Origin: Methanomassiliicoccales archaeon
Lineage (GTDB): Archaea; Thermoplasmatota; Thermoplasmata; Methanomassiliicoccales; UBA472
Assembly (NCBI GenBank): GCA_035527755.1
Contig: DATKZX010000019.1
Span: 98,113 to 162,112, forward strand
Length of the DNA stretch: 64,000 nucleotides
Direction of reading: 5' to 3'
Numbering within the stretch: position 1 is the stretch's first letter; each line of letters begins with the position of its first letter. This document shows, one piece after another, positions 47,116 to 55,289 of this stretch. The notes under the pieces were generated by a model that was not told the DNA's origin, did no database searches, and was given only the letters and a program-made list of their open reading frames with translations. Made by a program: the position numbers and the translations under genes.

Positions 47116-47944
47116 TCTGGATCTATTTCTGGCCATGGAGGAGGGGCGGCCGTTGCCCAGGGCTCCAAAGGTCTCGGAGGTACGTACGCGGGTGGCTTTG
47201 CCGCCATCTAGATTGCCGGGTCTGGATTATGCCCTGAACCCATATGTGGGATGCCAGCATGATTGCCTTTACTGCTATGCGCCCTATGTAACCAAACGTC
47301 CCCGTTCTGAATGGACCAACGTTCTGGCCCGGACCGATCTGCCGCTGGCATTGGCCAGGGAGATCAGGGGTAAGAAGGGGGTCATCGGTCTGGGAACGGT
47401 CACTGACCCTTATCAGGAGGTGGAGCGACATCTGCTCATCACCAGACGCTGCCTGATGGAGATCATACCACATGGCCTCAAGGTCAGCGTTCTCACCAAA
47501 TCGGACCTGATACTGCGTGATCTGGAACTTTATCGCGAGCTGCCGGGAGAGGTCGGGCTTACCGTCACCTCGATCAGCGATGCCCTAAGCCGGGAGTTCG
47601 AACCCGGCGCCCCCCTGCCTCAAAAGCGCCTGGATGCCCTGAGGCAATTCTCCGATGTCGGTATCAACGCCTATGCTCTCGTCGGACCGCTGCTCCCGGT
47701 GCTGGAAGAGAAGGACGCCGCGGAACTCGTGGACGCCCTGGTCGACACCGGAATAAAATGGATCATGCTCGACCGTTTCCGACCCCGCCCCGGAATGTAC
47801 CATGACATTCGTTCACGCTGCGGAGGGGAGATCGTCGGAGATCGTTTGGAGAGCGCCCACCTTGGGAAGGACTACAAAGGCCTGGAATCTTTCATCAGGA
47901 AGAGATGTTCTGAGGTCGGCCTACGATGCGTAGACGCCTTCTGA
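47108..47944 (+). CDS. Radical SAM protein of the SPL (spore photoproduct lyase-like) family
   Basis: A 278-residue radical SAM enzyme. The cluster motif is CQHDCLYC (Cys 49, 53, 56) in the sequence NPYVGCQHDCLYCYAP; other SPL-like motifs are VIGLGTVTDPYQ, LKVSVLTKSD and PLLPVLEEKD. Family members of this type are not all DNA-repair enzymes, but gene order with nreA argues for a nucleic-acid role. ATG 47108 overlaps the nreA stop by 8 nt. Confidence 0.85.
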   Translation: MSNLDLFLAMEEGRPLPRAPKVSEVRTRVALPPSRLPGLDYALNPYVGCQHDCLYCYAPYVTKRPRSEWTNVLARTDLPLALAREIRGKKGVIGLGTVTDPYQEVERHLLITRRCLMEIIPHGLKVSVLTKSDLILRDLELYRELPGEVGLTVTSISDALSREFEPGAPLPQKRLDALRQFSDVGINAYALVGPLLPVLEEKDAAELVDALVDTGIKWIMLDRFRPRPGMYHDIRSRCGGEIVGDRLESAHLGKDYKGLESFIRKRCSEVGLRCVDAF

Positions 47945-48388
47945 TCAAGGTTCCAGTAGCTTGAACCCAGTGCGGGGGTCGGTGATCCGCTTGGAGCTCA
48001 GGCCCAACAGCTCCATCACTATCACTTCCTGTATGAGCCATGTCTTGACACCGGGGCGTACACAGCCGGTGACGCTCTTCTCCCCACGACCGCAGGAGGC
48101 GTGTAGGTGCAATGACGGCATTCCATCCTCGTCCGGGAACAGCGTGCCCACGCCGGCGATCTCCGATTCTCCGGCCAGCTCGGTCAGCACTGGCAATATA
48201 TCTTCCTCCTGGCCGTCCTTGGGTCCTACCACCAAACGGCTTCCGCGATCGGCGCCACCTACCACCAGGACCGCCGCTCTTTGTATCTTACTTTCGAATG
48301 CGGCCCTCTCGACGCACTCGTGCAGTACGTCCCCGTCCTCCAGTCGTAGTACCAGCGCTCGGCCGATCCGTCCCTCGGAATACCTCAT
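47945..48388 (-). CDS. PPC/DUF296 domain protein
   Basis: A 147-residue single-domain protein of the DUF296 (PPC) family: MRYSEGRIGRALVLRLEDGD, AAVLVVGGADRGSR, GVGTLFPDEDGMPSLHLHASCGR and the end GVKTWLIQEVIVMELLG. In this family the His-rich LHLHA site binds metal; bacterial/archaeal members lack an AT-hook and their role is unclear. ATG 48388 overlaps the preceding gene's stop by 4 nt. Confidence 0.85.
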   Translation of the reverse strand: MRYSEGRIGRALVLRLEDGDVLHECVERAAFESKIQRAAVLVVGGADRGSRLVVGPKDGQEEDILPVLTELAGESEIAGVGTLFPDEDGMPSLHLHASCGRGEKSVTGCVRPGVKTWLIQEVIVMELLGLSSKRITDPRTGFKLLEP

Positions 48389-48768
48389 TCCTTCCCCTCC
48401 GTGGCCTTCTTTAGGCAACGGAAGGCGATGGAATTGCTGCGGTTCATGTTCATGAAGGAACCGATCAGCATCGCTTCCAGGATCGCATCCTCGCTAACGC
48501 CGATCTTGATGGCCTGAGGTATGTGCACTCCCAAGCAGTTCTCGCTGCCTAGTGCTGCACCGGCGGCTATGGCCGCCAGTTCGGCCGTGTGCCGGTCCAT
48601 ATACTTTGGTTTGAAGAACAGGTTACTGGAAATTTCAGAGTAGGGCAGGAAAATGTCCGGGCGACTGGACATGACCTCGGAGACCAGGGGGATGAAACCG
48701 TACTCCTCCCGGACCTTACGCAGCACCCACTCCAACCTTTTCTTCTGATCATCCTCATTAACTGTCAT
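48385..48768 (-). CDS. Carboxymuconolactone decarboxylase (AhpD-like) family protein
   Basis: A 127-residue all-helical AhpD/CMD-like protein. The core is LAAIAAGAALGSENCLGVHIPQAIKIGVSEDAI. Where peroxidase members have a CxxC-H site, this one keeps only the second Cys and the His (C-L-G-V-H), with Glu-Asn in front. Loss of one cysteine suggests it is not a standard disulphide peroxidase. It heads the two-gene unit with the DUF296 protein. Confidence 0.8.
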   Translation of the reverse strand: MTVNEDDQKKRLEWVLRKVREEYGFIPLVSEVMSSRPDIFLPYSEISSNLFFKPKYMDRHTAELAAIAAGAALGSENCLGVHIPQAIKIGVSEDAILEAMLIGSFMNMNRSNSIAFRCLKKATEGKE

Positions 48769-48811
48769 ACGAGCCCATAATGGCCTGACAATCTAAATCA
48801 ATTTTTCAGTA

Positions 48812-49831
48812 TCATGAGAAGAAAAGCAAGAGGATGATCATGATGATCAGTAGAGCTACCCACACAAGTAGGGCGTATGAGACCGATTTCTTGGCCAGAG
48901 CCGCATGCCACCAGTGTGATGGCTTGACCCCCTGTGCCACGAAAACGGCCACTCCGGCCAGGTTGACGCAGATGAAGTTGGTCATGAAAAGCAACAGGGT
49001 CTCGTATGCCAGATTGAACTGTCCGGAACCCAGAAGCATGCCCATGACCACAAGGGGAGGGAGCAGGGCCACCGCCACCATCACCCCGACCAGAGCGGTG
49101 GAGGTACCGATGGTGAAGAAGAGCGCCCCGGCGGCTCCCGATGCCAGTGCGAGCACCACATCGCTAAGGTCGATGTTGGTGCGGTAAGCTATCTCCGGTA
49201 CGGTGGGGTCCACCGTGAAGATCATCCCGATGATCACCGATAAGGAGAGGGCCAAGAATATGCCTGCCAACAAGGTCTTGGCAGACTTGGCTATCATCTT
49301 ATTGTCCCCCAAAGATGTGGCCAGCGACATGGCCACGTTCGGACCTAGCAGAGGGGCGATGACCATGGCACCTATGACCACTGCCACATTATCCTTCAGC
49401 AGCCCTATGGCCGCCACCAGGACCGAGAGTATCACGGTTATCAGGTATACCAGGTTAAGGTCGCTGGAGTCCTCGACGTCTTCCTGCAGTTCCTCCCGGC
49501 TGATGCGCTTTATCCAACGGTTCTTCTCACCGTTCTTAGGCTCCTCCACGACCTCCAGGACCGGTTCTTCCTTCGGGGGCTCCTCCACCCGGGGGAGAGT
49601 GGCCTCCACTGGGAGGATCAACAGACGAAATATGACCAGTGAATCGAAAGCTTTTCCGAGGGCGTCCACCAAAGCCTCGCTGTTCTCAGCTTTGACCAAT
49701 AGGTGGACCTCCAGGCGCTCCTTGGACGTCGCACCGCACCACATTTCCACCACGTCGATGTCCTTGACGGCGTCCCTTACGCTCTCCTCGTTCCCCGATT
49801 CCAGGATCACCTCTACGATGCGTAAGGCCAT
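48812..49831 (-). CDS. DUF389/TIGR00341 family membrane protein
   Basis: A 339-residue protein with a soluble N-terminal domain (about 1-95, ACT-like) and an acidic linker, then about six to seven transmembrane helices. The core reads NVAVVIGAMVIAPLLGPNVAMSLATSLGD, which is diagnostic for DUF389, and a later glycine-rich GAAGALFFTIG. The family has no firm function. It is monocistronic. Confidence 0.85.
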   Translation of the reverse strand: MALRIVEVILESGNEESVRDAVKDIDVVEMWCGATSKERLEVHLLVKAENSEALVDALGKAFDSLVIFRLLILPVEATLPRVEEPPKEEPVLEVVEEPKNGEKNRWIKRISREELQEDVEDSSDLNLVYLITVILSVLVAAIGLLKDNVAVVIGAMVIAPLLGPNVAMSLATSLGDNKMIAKSAKTLLAGIFLALSLSVIIGMIFTVDPTVPEIAYRTNIDLSDVVLALASGAAGALFFTIGTSTALVGVMVAVALLPPLVVMGMLLGSGQFNLAYETLLLFMTNFICVNLAGVAVFVAQGVKPSHWWHAALAKKSVSYALLVWVALLIIMIILLLFFS

Positions 49832-49936
49832 TGGATCGATCGCCCATTCATTTCGAAAGGGAAATACTTTTCATCACGAGATCGGCAAAAAGAAAATAAG
49901 GCAGGGTGGCATAGGGCATTCTGGAGAGTTAACGAC

Positions 49937-50746
49937 ATGGCCTACTGTCCCACGTGCGGCGCGTTGAACGAAGAACAGGCGACATTCTGTCTAAAGTGCG
50001 GCAACTCGCTATCATCGCCGCCGGCGCCCTCGTACACTGGTTACGCTCAGACCCAGTTCGACCGTTCCTTCAAAGGTGCCGGTCCGTTGCTGAAGGCTTT
50101 CCTGAGTTTCATATTGGTTCTGTTGATCGTCGAGGTGGTGAACGCGCTGTCGGGGGAATCGTCCTTCGCCAACCGGTTCGGCAATTTCCTCAACGACAAC
50201 CTGTTGTTGATCTTCCTCATCTTGCTGTTGGCCGCCTATTCCGGTTATTCCTCGAGGCGATACGCCAAGGAGTACTCCGTGCTGTCGCCGCTCATCGCCG
50301 CCATCATAATCACCTTCGTCCTGTGGATTTTGGCGAACATCATGGACATGCTAGGCCGTTCCAATAACGTGAACGAACTGGAGACCATAGCCACGCTGCT
50401 TTTCTCCATCCTATACATCATATTTTTGCTGGTTCTGCTGATCGGCTATATAGGCGTGATAATGAGAGCAGATCGCCCCCAGCCACCCCAGGCGATACCT
50501 CCGACCGCTTCGGGACCTATCTACAACAATGGGGCCCAGCCCGATCAACCGTATTATCCGGCAAAAAGATTGGGACGGTCCAGTAGGGACAAGGTTTTCG
50601 CCGGTGTGTGCGGCGGCATGGCCGAGTACTTGAACTTGGACCCTTTCCTGATGAGGGTGTTGTGGGTCGTGGGAATACTGGTCTCCGCAGGCACGTTCCT
50701 GGTGGCCTACCTGGTCCTGGCCATAGTTCTGCCCAAGAACCCCTAA
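49937..50746 (+). CDS. Zinc ribbon and PspC domain membrane protein
   Basis: A 269-residue protein with an N-terminal zinc ribbon (CPTCG at 4-8, CLKCG at 18-22), three to four central helices and a C-terminal PspC domain (RSSRDKVFAGVCGGMAEYLNLDP) with a further helix. PspC domains take part in phage-shock/membrane-stress signalling. The zinc ribbon is a common archaeal addition. The 3' end converges with the GNAT gene, with the stop codons overlapping. Confidence 0.88.
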   Translation: MAYCPTCGALNEEQATFCLKCGNSLSSPPAPSYTGYAQTQFDRSFKGAGPLLKAFLSFILVLLIVEVVNALSGESSFANRFGNFLNDNLLLIFLILLLAAYSGYSSRRYAKEYSVLSPLIAAIIITFVLWILANIMDMLGRSNNVNELETIATLLFSILYIIFLLVLLIGYIGVIMRADRPQPPQAIPPTASGPIYNNGAQPDQPYYPAKRLGRSSRDKVFAGVCGGMAEYLNLDPFLMRVLWVVGILVSAGTFLVAYLVLAIVLPKNP

Positions 50747-51630
50747 CCTGACCAGGAGATGATGGAAGCCCGGTGGTTCTGAGGGAAATCGCCTTTGATC
50801 ATACGCAGGTCCACCCCTTTCGGCAGGTAACCGACCCTCAATAACCGGGGGAGGAACAGACTGTCGCTCCTCAACAGGGTGAAGATGGAAATCGCGCCCC
50901 CCCTCATCATCTCGTTCTCGCTGTATCGGACCAATTTCATTGCCGATTCCATTCGTTCCTCGGAATCGCAAAGCAGCGATCTCAGATAGGATTTACCCGA
51001 TCCAAGAATGGGGTCCTGGAGAAGCAGCGCTGCCACCCCTTCGAGGCCGAAGGACCGCCCTAGATCGCTCTTCACTGCCATTACGAACTCCGATGATGGA
51101 TCGTAACCAGGAGAGACCGCGTTCCCCAGGCGTCCGATCTCCTTTTCTTTATGAGCGCGGGGGCGCGATCCAAAAATGAACCGATCCTTCCTCAATACCT
51201 TCTCCAGATAGAGCGTTTCCCCGTCATTGTGGTAGCCAGCTTTCTCATAGAAGGCCACATTTTTCGGCGAGTCCTTTATCGTCTCCAGACCGATGCATTG
51301 GCAACCACGTCCCCTCAGATGATCTTCCAGGGCGCTGAGGATGACCTTTCCAAGGCCCTGCCCCTGACATTCTGGCAATACTTCGATCGGCCCTATCCAT
51401 CCGGATGTACCGCATTTGAGGGCGAAACCCGCCGCCAGCATCTTATCCCCGTCAAAAATGCATAAGCATCCTCCGGGTTCGACCTCCAGGCGTGATGAGT
51501 ACCAATTGGACCGCCTGACCGGATATTCGATGTCCAGACCGGTGGATCGCTTCAGTTGCTCGGTCCAGGTCTTGACCATGAGGATCTGCGATCGTGGTAT
51601 GTCCTCCATCCTCAATGGCCTGACATCCAT
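50743..51630 (-). CDS. GNAT N-acetyltransferase with a C-terminal extension
   Basis: A 295-residue protein: an N-terminal GNAT domain (about 1-145) with acetyl-CoA loop CQGQGLGKVIL and the NVAFYEKAGY strand, and a C-terminal domain of about 130 residues of unknown fold. The second half shows no GNAT motif. Substrate cannot be predicted. It is co-directional with larB, four nt downstream of its stop, and could be co-expressed with it. Confidence 0.8.
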   Translation of the reverse strand: MDVRPLRMEDIPRSQILMVKTWTEQLKRSTGLDIEYPVRRSNWYSSRLEVEPGGCLCIFDGDKMLAAGFALKCGTSGWIGPIEVLPECQGQGLGKVILSALEDHLRGRGCQCIGLETIKDSPKNVAFYEKAGYHNDGETLYLEKVLRKDRFIFGSRPRAHKEKEIGRLGNAVSPGYDPSSEFVMAVKSDLGRSFGLEGVAALLLQDPILGSGKSYLRSLLCDSEERMESAMKLVRYSENEMMRGGAISIFTLLRSDSLFLPRLLRVGYLPKGVDLRMIKGDFPQNHRASIISWSG

Positions 51631-51634
51631 CGAT

Positions 51635-52402
51635 TCACCTCTCGCGCCGGCAACGCAGGCTGATCAGAGCAGCGGTGGCGCCAGCGGCGATGCCGTTGTC
51701 GATGTTGACCACCACCAGTCCGGGAGAGCAGGTCTGCAGCATGCCCATGAGCGCCGCCTCCCCTTTTCCCCCATAACCGTAGCCTACGGAAGTAGGCACA
51801 CCTATGATAGGAACATCGGCGAGACCGGAGACGACCGTGGGAAGGGCCCCTTCCATACCGGCGATGACCACCAATGCGTCCACGCCCTGGTCCAGCATCT
51901 TGGCCAACGGTTCGAGGAAACGATGCAGGGCCGCCACACCGATGTCGTATTCAGTGAGCACCTGGCAACCCATGATCTCGGCCATGGCCTTGGCCTCCTC
52001 GGCCACCGCGATGTCCGAACTTCCGGCGGTCAATATGCCGATCATTCCGACCTTGGGCCGGTCTGGCCTTTTATCGACCACTATCATTCGAGAGCCTTCG
52101 ATGAAACGGAGGTGGGCCGGGTCCACCACACCACGCAACGCCTCGAGCTGTTCGGTCGATGCCCGGGAGATCAGCACTGCGTCGCGGTCCTTAAGCACCG
52201 CCTGGACGATGTCCGCCACCATTGTAGGGGACTTGTTCTCCCCCCAAATGACCTCGGGGATGCCTCGTCGCGCCTCGCGAGCATGATCAAAAAGCGTGTG
52301 CTCGCCCACCCGTTCCAGAAAGTCCATACGCAGAAGCTGTTCCGCTCTTTGTAGATCGATCTTACCCAGGCGATATCTTTCCAAGATGTCCCGGACGTTC
52401 AT
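51635..52402 (-). CDS. larB: Nickel pincer cofactor biosynthesis protein LarB
   Basis: A 255-residue protein of the LarB/AIR-carboxylase-like family, which carboxylates the pyridinium ring of nicotinic acid adenine dinucleotide in synthesis of the nickel-pincer nucleotide of lactate racemase and related enzymes. Motifs: GILTAGSSDIAVAEEA, ADVPIIGVPTSVGYG and VNIDNGIAAGA. A TATA element lies close to the start. The other half of the pathway, larE, is 3.3 kb away on the other side of the NifX/MRP operons; larC was not seen. Confidence 0.88.
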   Translation of the reverse strand: MNVRDILERYRLGKIDLQRAEQLLRMDFLERVGEHTLFDHAREARRGIPEVIWGENKSPTMVADIVQAVLKDRDAVLISRASTEQLEALRGVVDPAHLRFIEGSRMIVVDKRPDRPKVGMIGILTAGSSDIAVAEEAKAMAEIMGCQVLTEYDIGVAALHRFLEPLAKMLDQGVDALVVIAGMEGALPTVVSGLADVPIIGVPTSVGYGYGGKGEAALMGMLQTCSPGLVVVNIDNGIAAGATAALISLRCRRER

Positions 52403-52420
52403 CGTGTCTCCGAGGGCGGG

Positions 52421-52432
52421 AGGTATATTTTA
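52421..52432 (-). promoter_or_regulatory. TATA element of larB
   Basis: Minus strand TAAAATATACCT, 19-30 nt before ATG 52402. Confidence 0.5.
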
Positions 52433-52455
52433 CCATTATGCGGGGCCTTCGAAGG

Positions 52456-52477
52456 ATAATTTTATGTGTATGCACAT
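52456..52477 (+). promoter_or_regulatory. TATA box and adjacent palindromic operator of the NifX-MRP operon
   Basis: ATAATTTTAT (52456-52465) is followed directly by ATGTG-TATG-CACAT (52464-52477). The same box, in the same orientation relative to the gene, lies next to the TATA element of the opposing DUF5320 operon. Distance from its end to the ATG is 36 nt here and 40 nt there. Confidence 0.6.
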
Positions 52478-52513
52478 TATTCACGGCGTTAATAAGATAA
52501 TTTAGGTGAAAAA

Positions 52514-52873
52514 ATGAAGGTATCAATACCAGTTATGAACCGCGATGGAATGTCGGCCACGGTCGGAGCCCACTTTGGAAAGGTACCGGCGTACGCCATA
52601 ATCGATACCGAGACCCAGGAATTAACGTTCATCGATAACACCAGCGAGCACATGGGCGGTATAGGCCTGCCCCCGGAACTTTTGTCTAAGGTGGGTGTGC
52701 AGGTCATGCTCTGCTCCGGACTTGGTCCAAAGGCCGTGGACATGCTCGGCTCGTTCAATATCCAGGTATATGTAGGTGCCGAGGGAACGGTGCAGGAGAC
52801 CATGGACGCTTGGCGAGAGGGGAAGATGTCAGCGGCCAACCATGCGAACGCCTGTTCCGAGCATCAGCATTAA
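52514..52873 (+). CDS. NifX/NafY-like dinitrogenase iron-molybdenum cofactor domain protein
   Basis: A 119-residue protein of the NifX/NafY-type domain: MKVSIPVMNR with a GAHFGKVPAYAIID segment and GIGLPPELLSKVGVQVMLCSGLGPKA. It ends with ANHANACSEHQH, a His/Cys-rich tail suitable for metal binding. In nitrogen fixers such proteins carry iron-molybdenum cofactor or its precursor; here no nitrogenase gene is seen, so a generic metal-cluster carrier role is inferred. First gene of a three-gene operon. Confidence 0.88.
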   Translation: MKVSIPVMNRDGMSATVGAHFGKVPAYAIIDTETQELTFIDNTSEHMGGIGLPPELLSKVGVQVMLCSGLGPKAVDMLGSFNIQVYVGAEGTVQETMDAWREGKMSAANHANACSEHQH

Positions 52874-52884
52874 GGGGGCCGCTC

Positions 52885-53715
52885 ATGATCCTGACCGTCG
52901 CAAGTGGAAAAGGTGGCACCGGGAAGACCTCGGTAGCATGCGCCTTAGCACTATCACTTGACCGCCCGCTCACCTTTCTGGACTGCGATGTGGAGGGGGC
53001 TAACGCCCACCTTTTCCTTCACCCCGAGTTCCTTTCGCAAGCGGAGGTCAAAGTGCCCTACCCGGTCATAGACGCCGCCAAGTGCGATGCCTGTGGTAAG
53101 TGCGTTGAGAACTGCCAGTTCGGAGCTATGATACGTTTGGGAAAGAAGGTCAGGCTCATGTCAGGTCTCTGCCATGGCTGCGGGACATGTCGTCTGGTCT
53201 GCCCCCTCGACGCGATCACCATGTCCGGTCGGTCAGTGGGGACGGTACGCTACGGAACGGCCGGGCTCATGAAGTTCGCCTGCGGTGAACTGTTGACCGG
53301 TGAGGCCTTGTCGGTTCCCATCATCCGAAAGATCAAGGAAGAGAAGGATGACCTGGTCATCATCGACTGCCCTCCTGGCACCAGCTGTCCGGCGGTTGAG
53401 TCCATAGACGGAGCGAGCTTTGCCCTGTTGGTGACCGAGCCAACCCCTTTCGGGGAGCACGATCTGCGGGGCATGATCACCGTCTGCCGAAGACTGGAAG
53501 TGCCCTGTGGTGTGCTCATCAACCGCTCCAGCGGAGATGATGCTATCATCGAGCGCCTGTGTGAGATAACGAACGTTCCTATTCTGATGAGGATCCCCTT
53601 CGATAGACGGGTAGCGGAGTGCTACGCCCACGGCGGGACCCTGTTGGAAGCAATGCCGGGGATGGAAAGCAAGATGCTCGATCTCTTTCTGGAGATCAGG
53701 GGGTTGCAACGATGA
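52885..53715 (+). CDS. MinD/MRP-type ATPase with ferredoxin insert, first copy
   Basis: A 276-residue P-loop ATPase. It starts MILTVASGKGGTGKTS (deviant Walker A), and has an internal ferredoxin-like insert with CDACGKCVENCQ and CHGCGTCRLVCP binding two [4Fe-4S] clusters, and a Walker B strand DLVIIDCPPG. Such proteins are scaffold/carrier ATPases for iron-sulphur or other cofactors. ATG 52885 is 11 nt after the NifX-like stop; the longer frame is a shadow. Confidence 0.88.
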   Translation: MILTVASGKGGTGKTSVACALALSLDRPLTFLDCDVEGANAHLFLHPEFLSQAEVKVPYPVIDAAKCDACGKCVENCQFGAMIRLGKKVRLMSGLCHGCGTCRLVCPLDAITMSGRSVGTVRYGTAGLMKFACGELLTGEALSVPIIRKIKEEKDDLVIIDCPPGTSCPAVESIDGASFALLVTEPTPFGEHDLRGMITVCRRLEVPCGVLINRSSGDDAIIERLCEITNVPILMRIPFDRRVAECYAHGGTLLEAMPGMESKMLDLFLEIRGLQR

Positions 53716-54608
53716 TCAAGATCGCCGTGATGAGCGGGAAGGGAGGGACTGGAAAGACCACCGCGGTGGCTTCCATGGCCTGGTACTCCCAGGGACTGGT
53801 ATTGGCCGACTGTGACGTGGACGCGTCCAACCTGGCGTTGACCATGTCCAGCAGACTGCGCACCAAGAACGATTATGTAGGTGCTTTGAAGGCCAAGATA
53901 GACCACGAGCTGTGCATAGAATGCGGAAAATGCGAGGAGGTGTGCATATTCGGGGCCATCTCGGATTTCCAGATCAAAGAGATCCACTGCGAGGGATGCG
54001 GTGCCTGTCAGGTGGTATGTCCGGAAGGTGCGGTTAAGCTGGTCCGGCAGAAATCCGGCGAGATATTCGTCATGGACACTGACCGCGGGCCCATGGTCTA
54101 TGCCGAACTACAGCCGGGAGAGTCCAACAGCGGCAAGCTGGTCACCGAGGTCAGGCACCTGGCGGAGGACATCGCTGAGTCGGACGGGATAGACACCGTG
54201 CTCATCGACGGGCCGCCGGGAACAGGTTGCCCGGCCATCGCCAGCATCACCGGGGTGGACTTGATATTGGCCATAACCGAACCCAGTCAATCGGGTGAGC
54301 ATGATCTGATGCGCCTGATCGATCTTGCCAAACATTTCAACATCCCGGTGTGCGTGGCGGTCAACAAATGGGACCTGCACCCCGGAATGACCGAGTGCAT
54401 TGAGGAGAGCTGTCGCCGCAACGGCGTGATGGTGGTGGGACGTGTTTCCTACGACCCTTCAGTACTGAAGGCGATCAAGGCCATGAAGCCGTTGCCGTCT
54501 CTCTTCCCGAACTCACTGGCCTCGTTAGAGTTCCATAAAATTTGGCAGGAAGTGAGCAAGCATGCCGTGGACCGTGGTGGTAGCGGCATACTGATGAAAT
54601 TGGAATAA
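53712..54608 (+). CDS. MinD/MRP-type ATPase with ferredoxin insert, second copy
   Basis: A 298-residue paralogue of the preceding gene: MIKIAVMSGKGGTGKTT, CIECGKCEEVCI and CEGCGACQVVCP, and TVLIDGPPGTGCPA. ATG overlaps the previous stop by 4 nt. Two such ATPases in tandem are usual in this conserved cluster and probably form a heterodimer. It ends at a strong bidirectional hairpin terminator. Confidence 0.88.
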   Translation: MIKIAVMSGKGGTGKTTAVASMAWYSQGLVLADCDVDASNLALTMSSRLRTKNDYVGALKAKIDHELCIECGKCEEVCIFGAISDFQIKEIHCEGCGACQVVCPEGAVKLVRQKSGEIFVMDTDRGPMVYAELQPGESNSGKLVTEVRHLAEDIAESDGIDTVLIDGPPGTGCPAIASITGVDLILAITEPSQSGEHDLMRLIDLAKHFNIPVCVAVNKWDLHPGMTECIEESCRRNGVMVVGRVSYDPSVLKAIKAMKPLPSLFPNSLASLEFHKIWQEVSKHAVDRGGSGILMKLE

Positions 54609-54618
54609 AAATAGGATC

Positions 54619-54645
54619 GAAGAGGGGGGTCAGAGACCCCTCTTC
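54619..54645. terminator. Bidirectional hairpin terminator between converging operons
   Basis: GAAGAGGGG (54619-54627) pairs with CCCCTCTTC (54637-54645) around a 9-nt loop. T-rich sequence follows on both strands (TTTGTAAAATC and TATTTTTATTC). It overlaps the last codons of the NifX-like gene on the minus strand. Confidence 0.75.
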
Positions 54646-54953
54646 TTTGTAAAATCTTTTAGGACCTCGCCCACCATACCGGAAATTCCAGTGACCGCTT
54701 CCAGTTTGGTCTCGGCCAGCATGGCAGAGGCGTGCGGACCTATCCTTCCTGTGATGACCACATCGACACCTTTGTCGACCAGCATCTGCATGGCCTTGGT
54801 CCCGGCACCGCTGGACGCTTCGGCCGCAGTGTTCTGCAGGGACTCGATGTTCCCAGTGGCGGTGTCCAATATCACGAAGTATGGGCAGCGTCCCAGCCTG
54901 TCGTCCATCATGGATTCCGGACCCTGGCCGGCGGAGGTGACCGCGACCTTCAT
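54630..54953 (-). CDS. NifX/NafY-like protein, second copy
   Basis: A 107-residue NifX-type protein: MKVAVTSAGQGPESMMDDRLGRCPYFVILD, ASSGAGTKAMQMLVDKGVDVVITG, and EAVTGISGMVGEVLK. It lacks the Cys/His-rich tail of the other copy. Its ATG overlaps the DUF5320 gene by 4 nt. Second gene of the two-gene minus-strand unit driven by the operator-bearing promoter. Confidence 0.88.
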   Translation of the reverse strand: MKVAVTSAGQGPESMMDDRLGRCPYFVILDTATGNIESLQNTAAEASSGAGTKAMQMLVDKGVDVVITGRIGPHASAMLAETKLEAVTGISGMVGEVLKDFTKKRGL

Positions 54954-55207
54954 TGGGGATCAGGCTCCAGCTCTTGCATCCTACCCTTCAGGACCTTGAG
55001 CCTTCTCTCCAATAGTTCCGCCTCCATCTCCATGCTCCTCCGTACATCGGCCAGGGCCGGTTCTACATAAGCGTAGGTGGGAGCGACCGGCATTCCAGCG
55101 CCCCATCCCATGCCTCTGCCGCCCATGCGGCCGCCCGCTCTACAGGGACCTCTGCCCCTACCCATTTGCCCAGACCCATAAGGGCCGGTTCCATCTAAAT
55201 ATGGCAT
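54950..55207 (-). CDS. DUF5320 family protein
   Basis: An 85-residue protein: glycine-rich N-terminal half (MGGRGMGWGAGMP) and a helical, Glu/Leu/Arg-rich coiled-coil half. DUF5320 proteins accompany NifX-like and MRP-type ATPase genes in many anaerobes, with no known function. ATG 55207 is chosen over the longer frame because AGGAG (55216-55220) precedes it and the operator and TATA box lie in the longer frame. Confidence 0.8.
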   Translation of the reverse strand: MPYLDGTGPYGSGQMGRGRGPCRAGGRMGGRGMGWGAGMPVAPTYAYVEPALADVRRSMEMEAELLERRLKVLKGRMQELEPDPQ

Positions 55208-55247
55208 GATCAAATCTCCTTTGGCCGGTCTATCACCGACCATCATT

Positions 55248-55273
55248 ATGTGCATAGACACGATATTATAAGT
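55248..55273 (-). promoter_or_regulatory. TATA box and palindromic operator of the DUF5320 operon
   Basis: Minus strand ACTTATAATATCG (55261-55273) followed by TGTCTATGCACAT (55248-55260). The core TATGCACAT is identical to that of the NifX-MRP operon promoter. Initiation would fall in or just after the operator. Confidence 0.6.
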
Positions 55274-55275
55274 AA

Positions 55276-55289
55276 TTTAGGTTAACCTA
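55276..55289. repeat. Perfect palindrome TTAGGTTAACCTAA at the end of the DUF134 gene
   Basis: A 14-bp perfect palindrome spanning the DUF134 stop codon. The decamer TAATTTAGGT, which overlaps its left arm, recurs at 52498-52507 just before the first ATG of the other operon. Confidence 0.45.
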
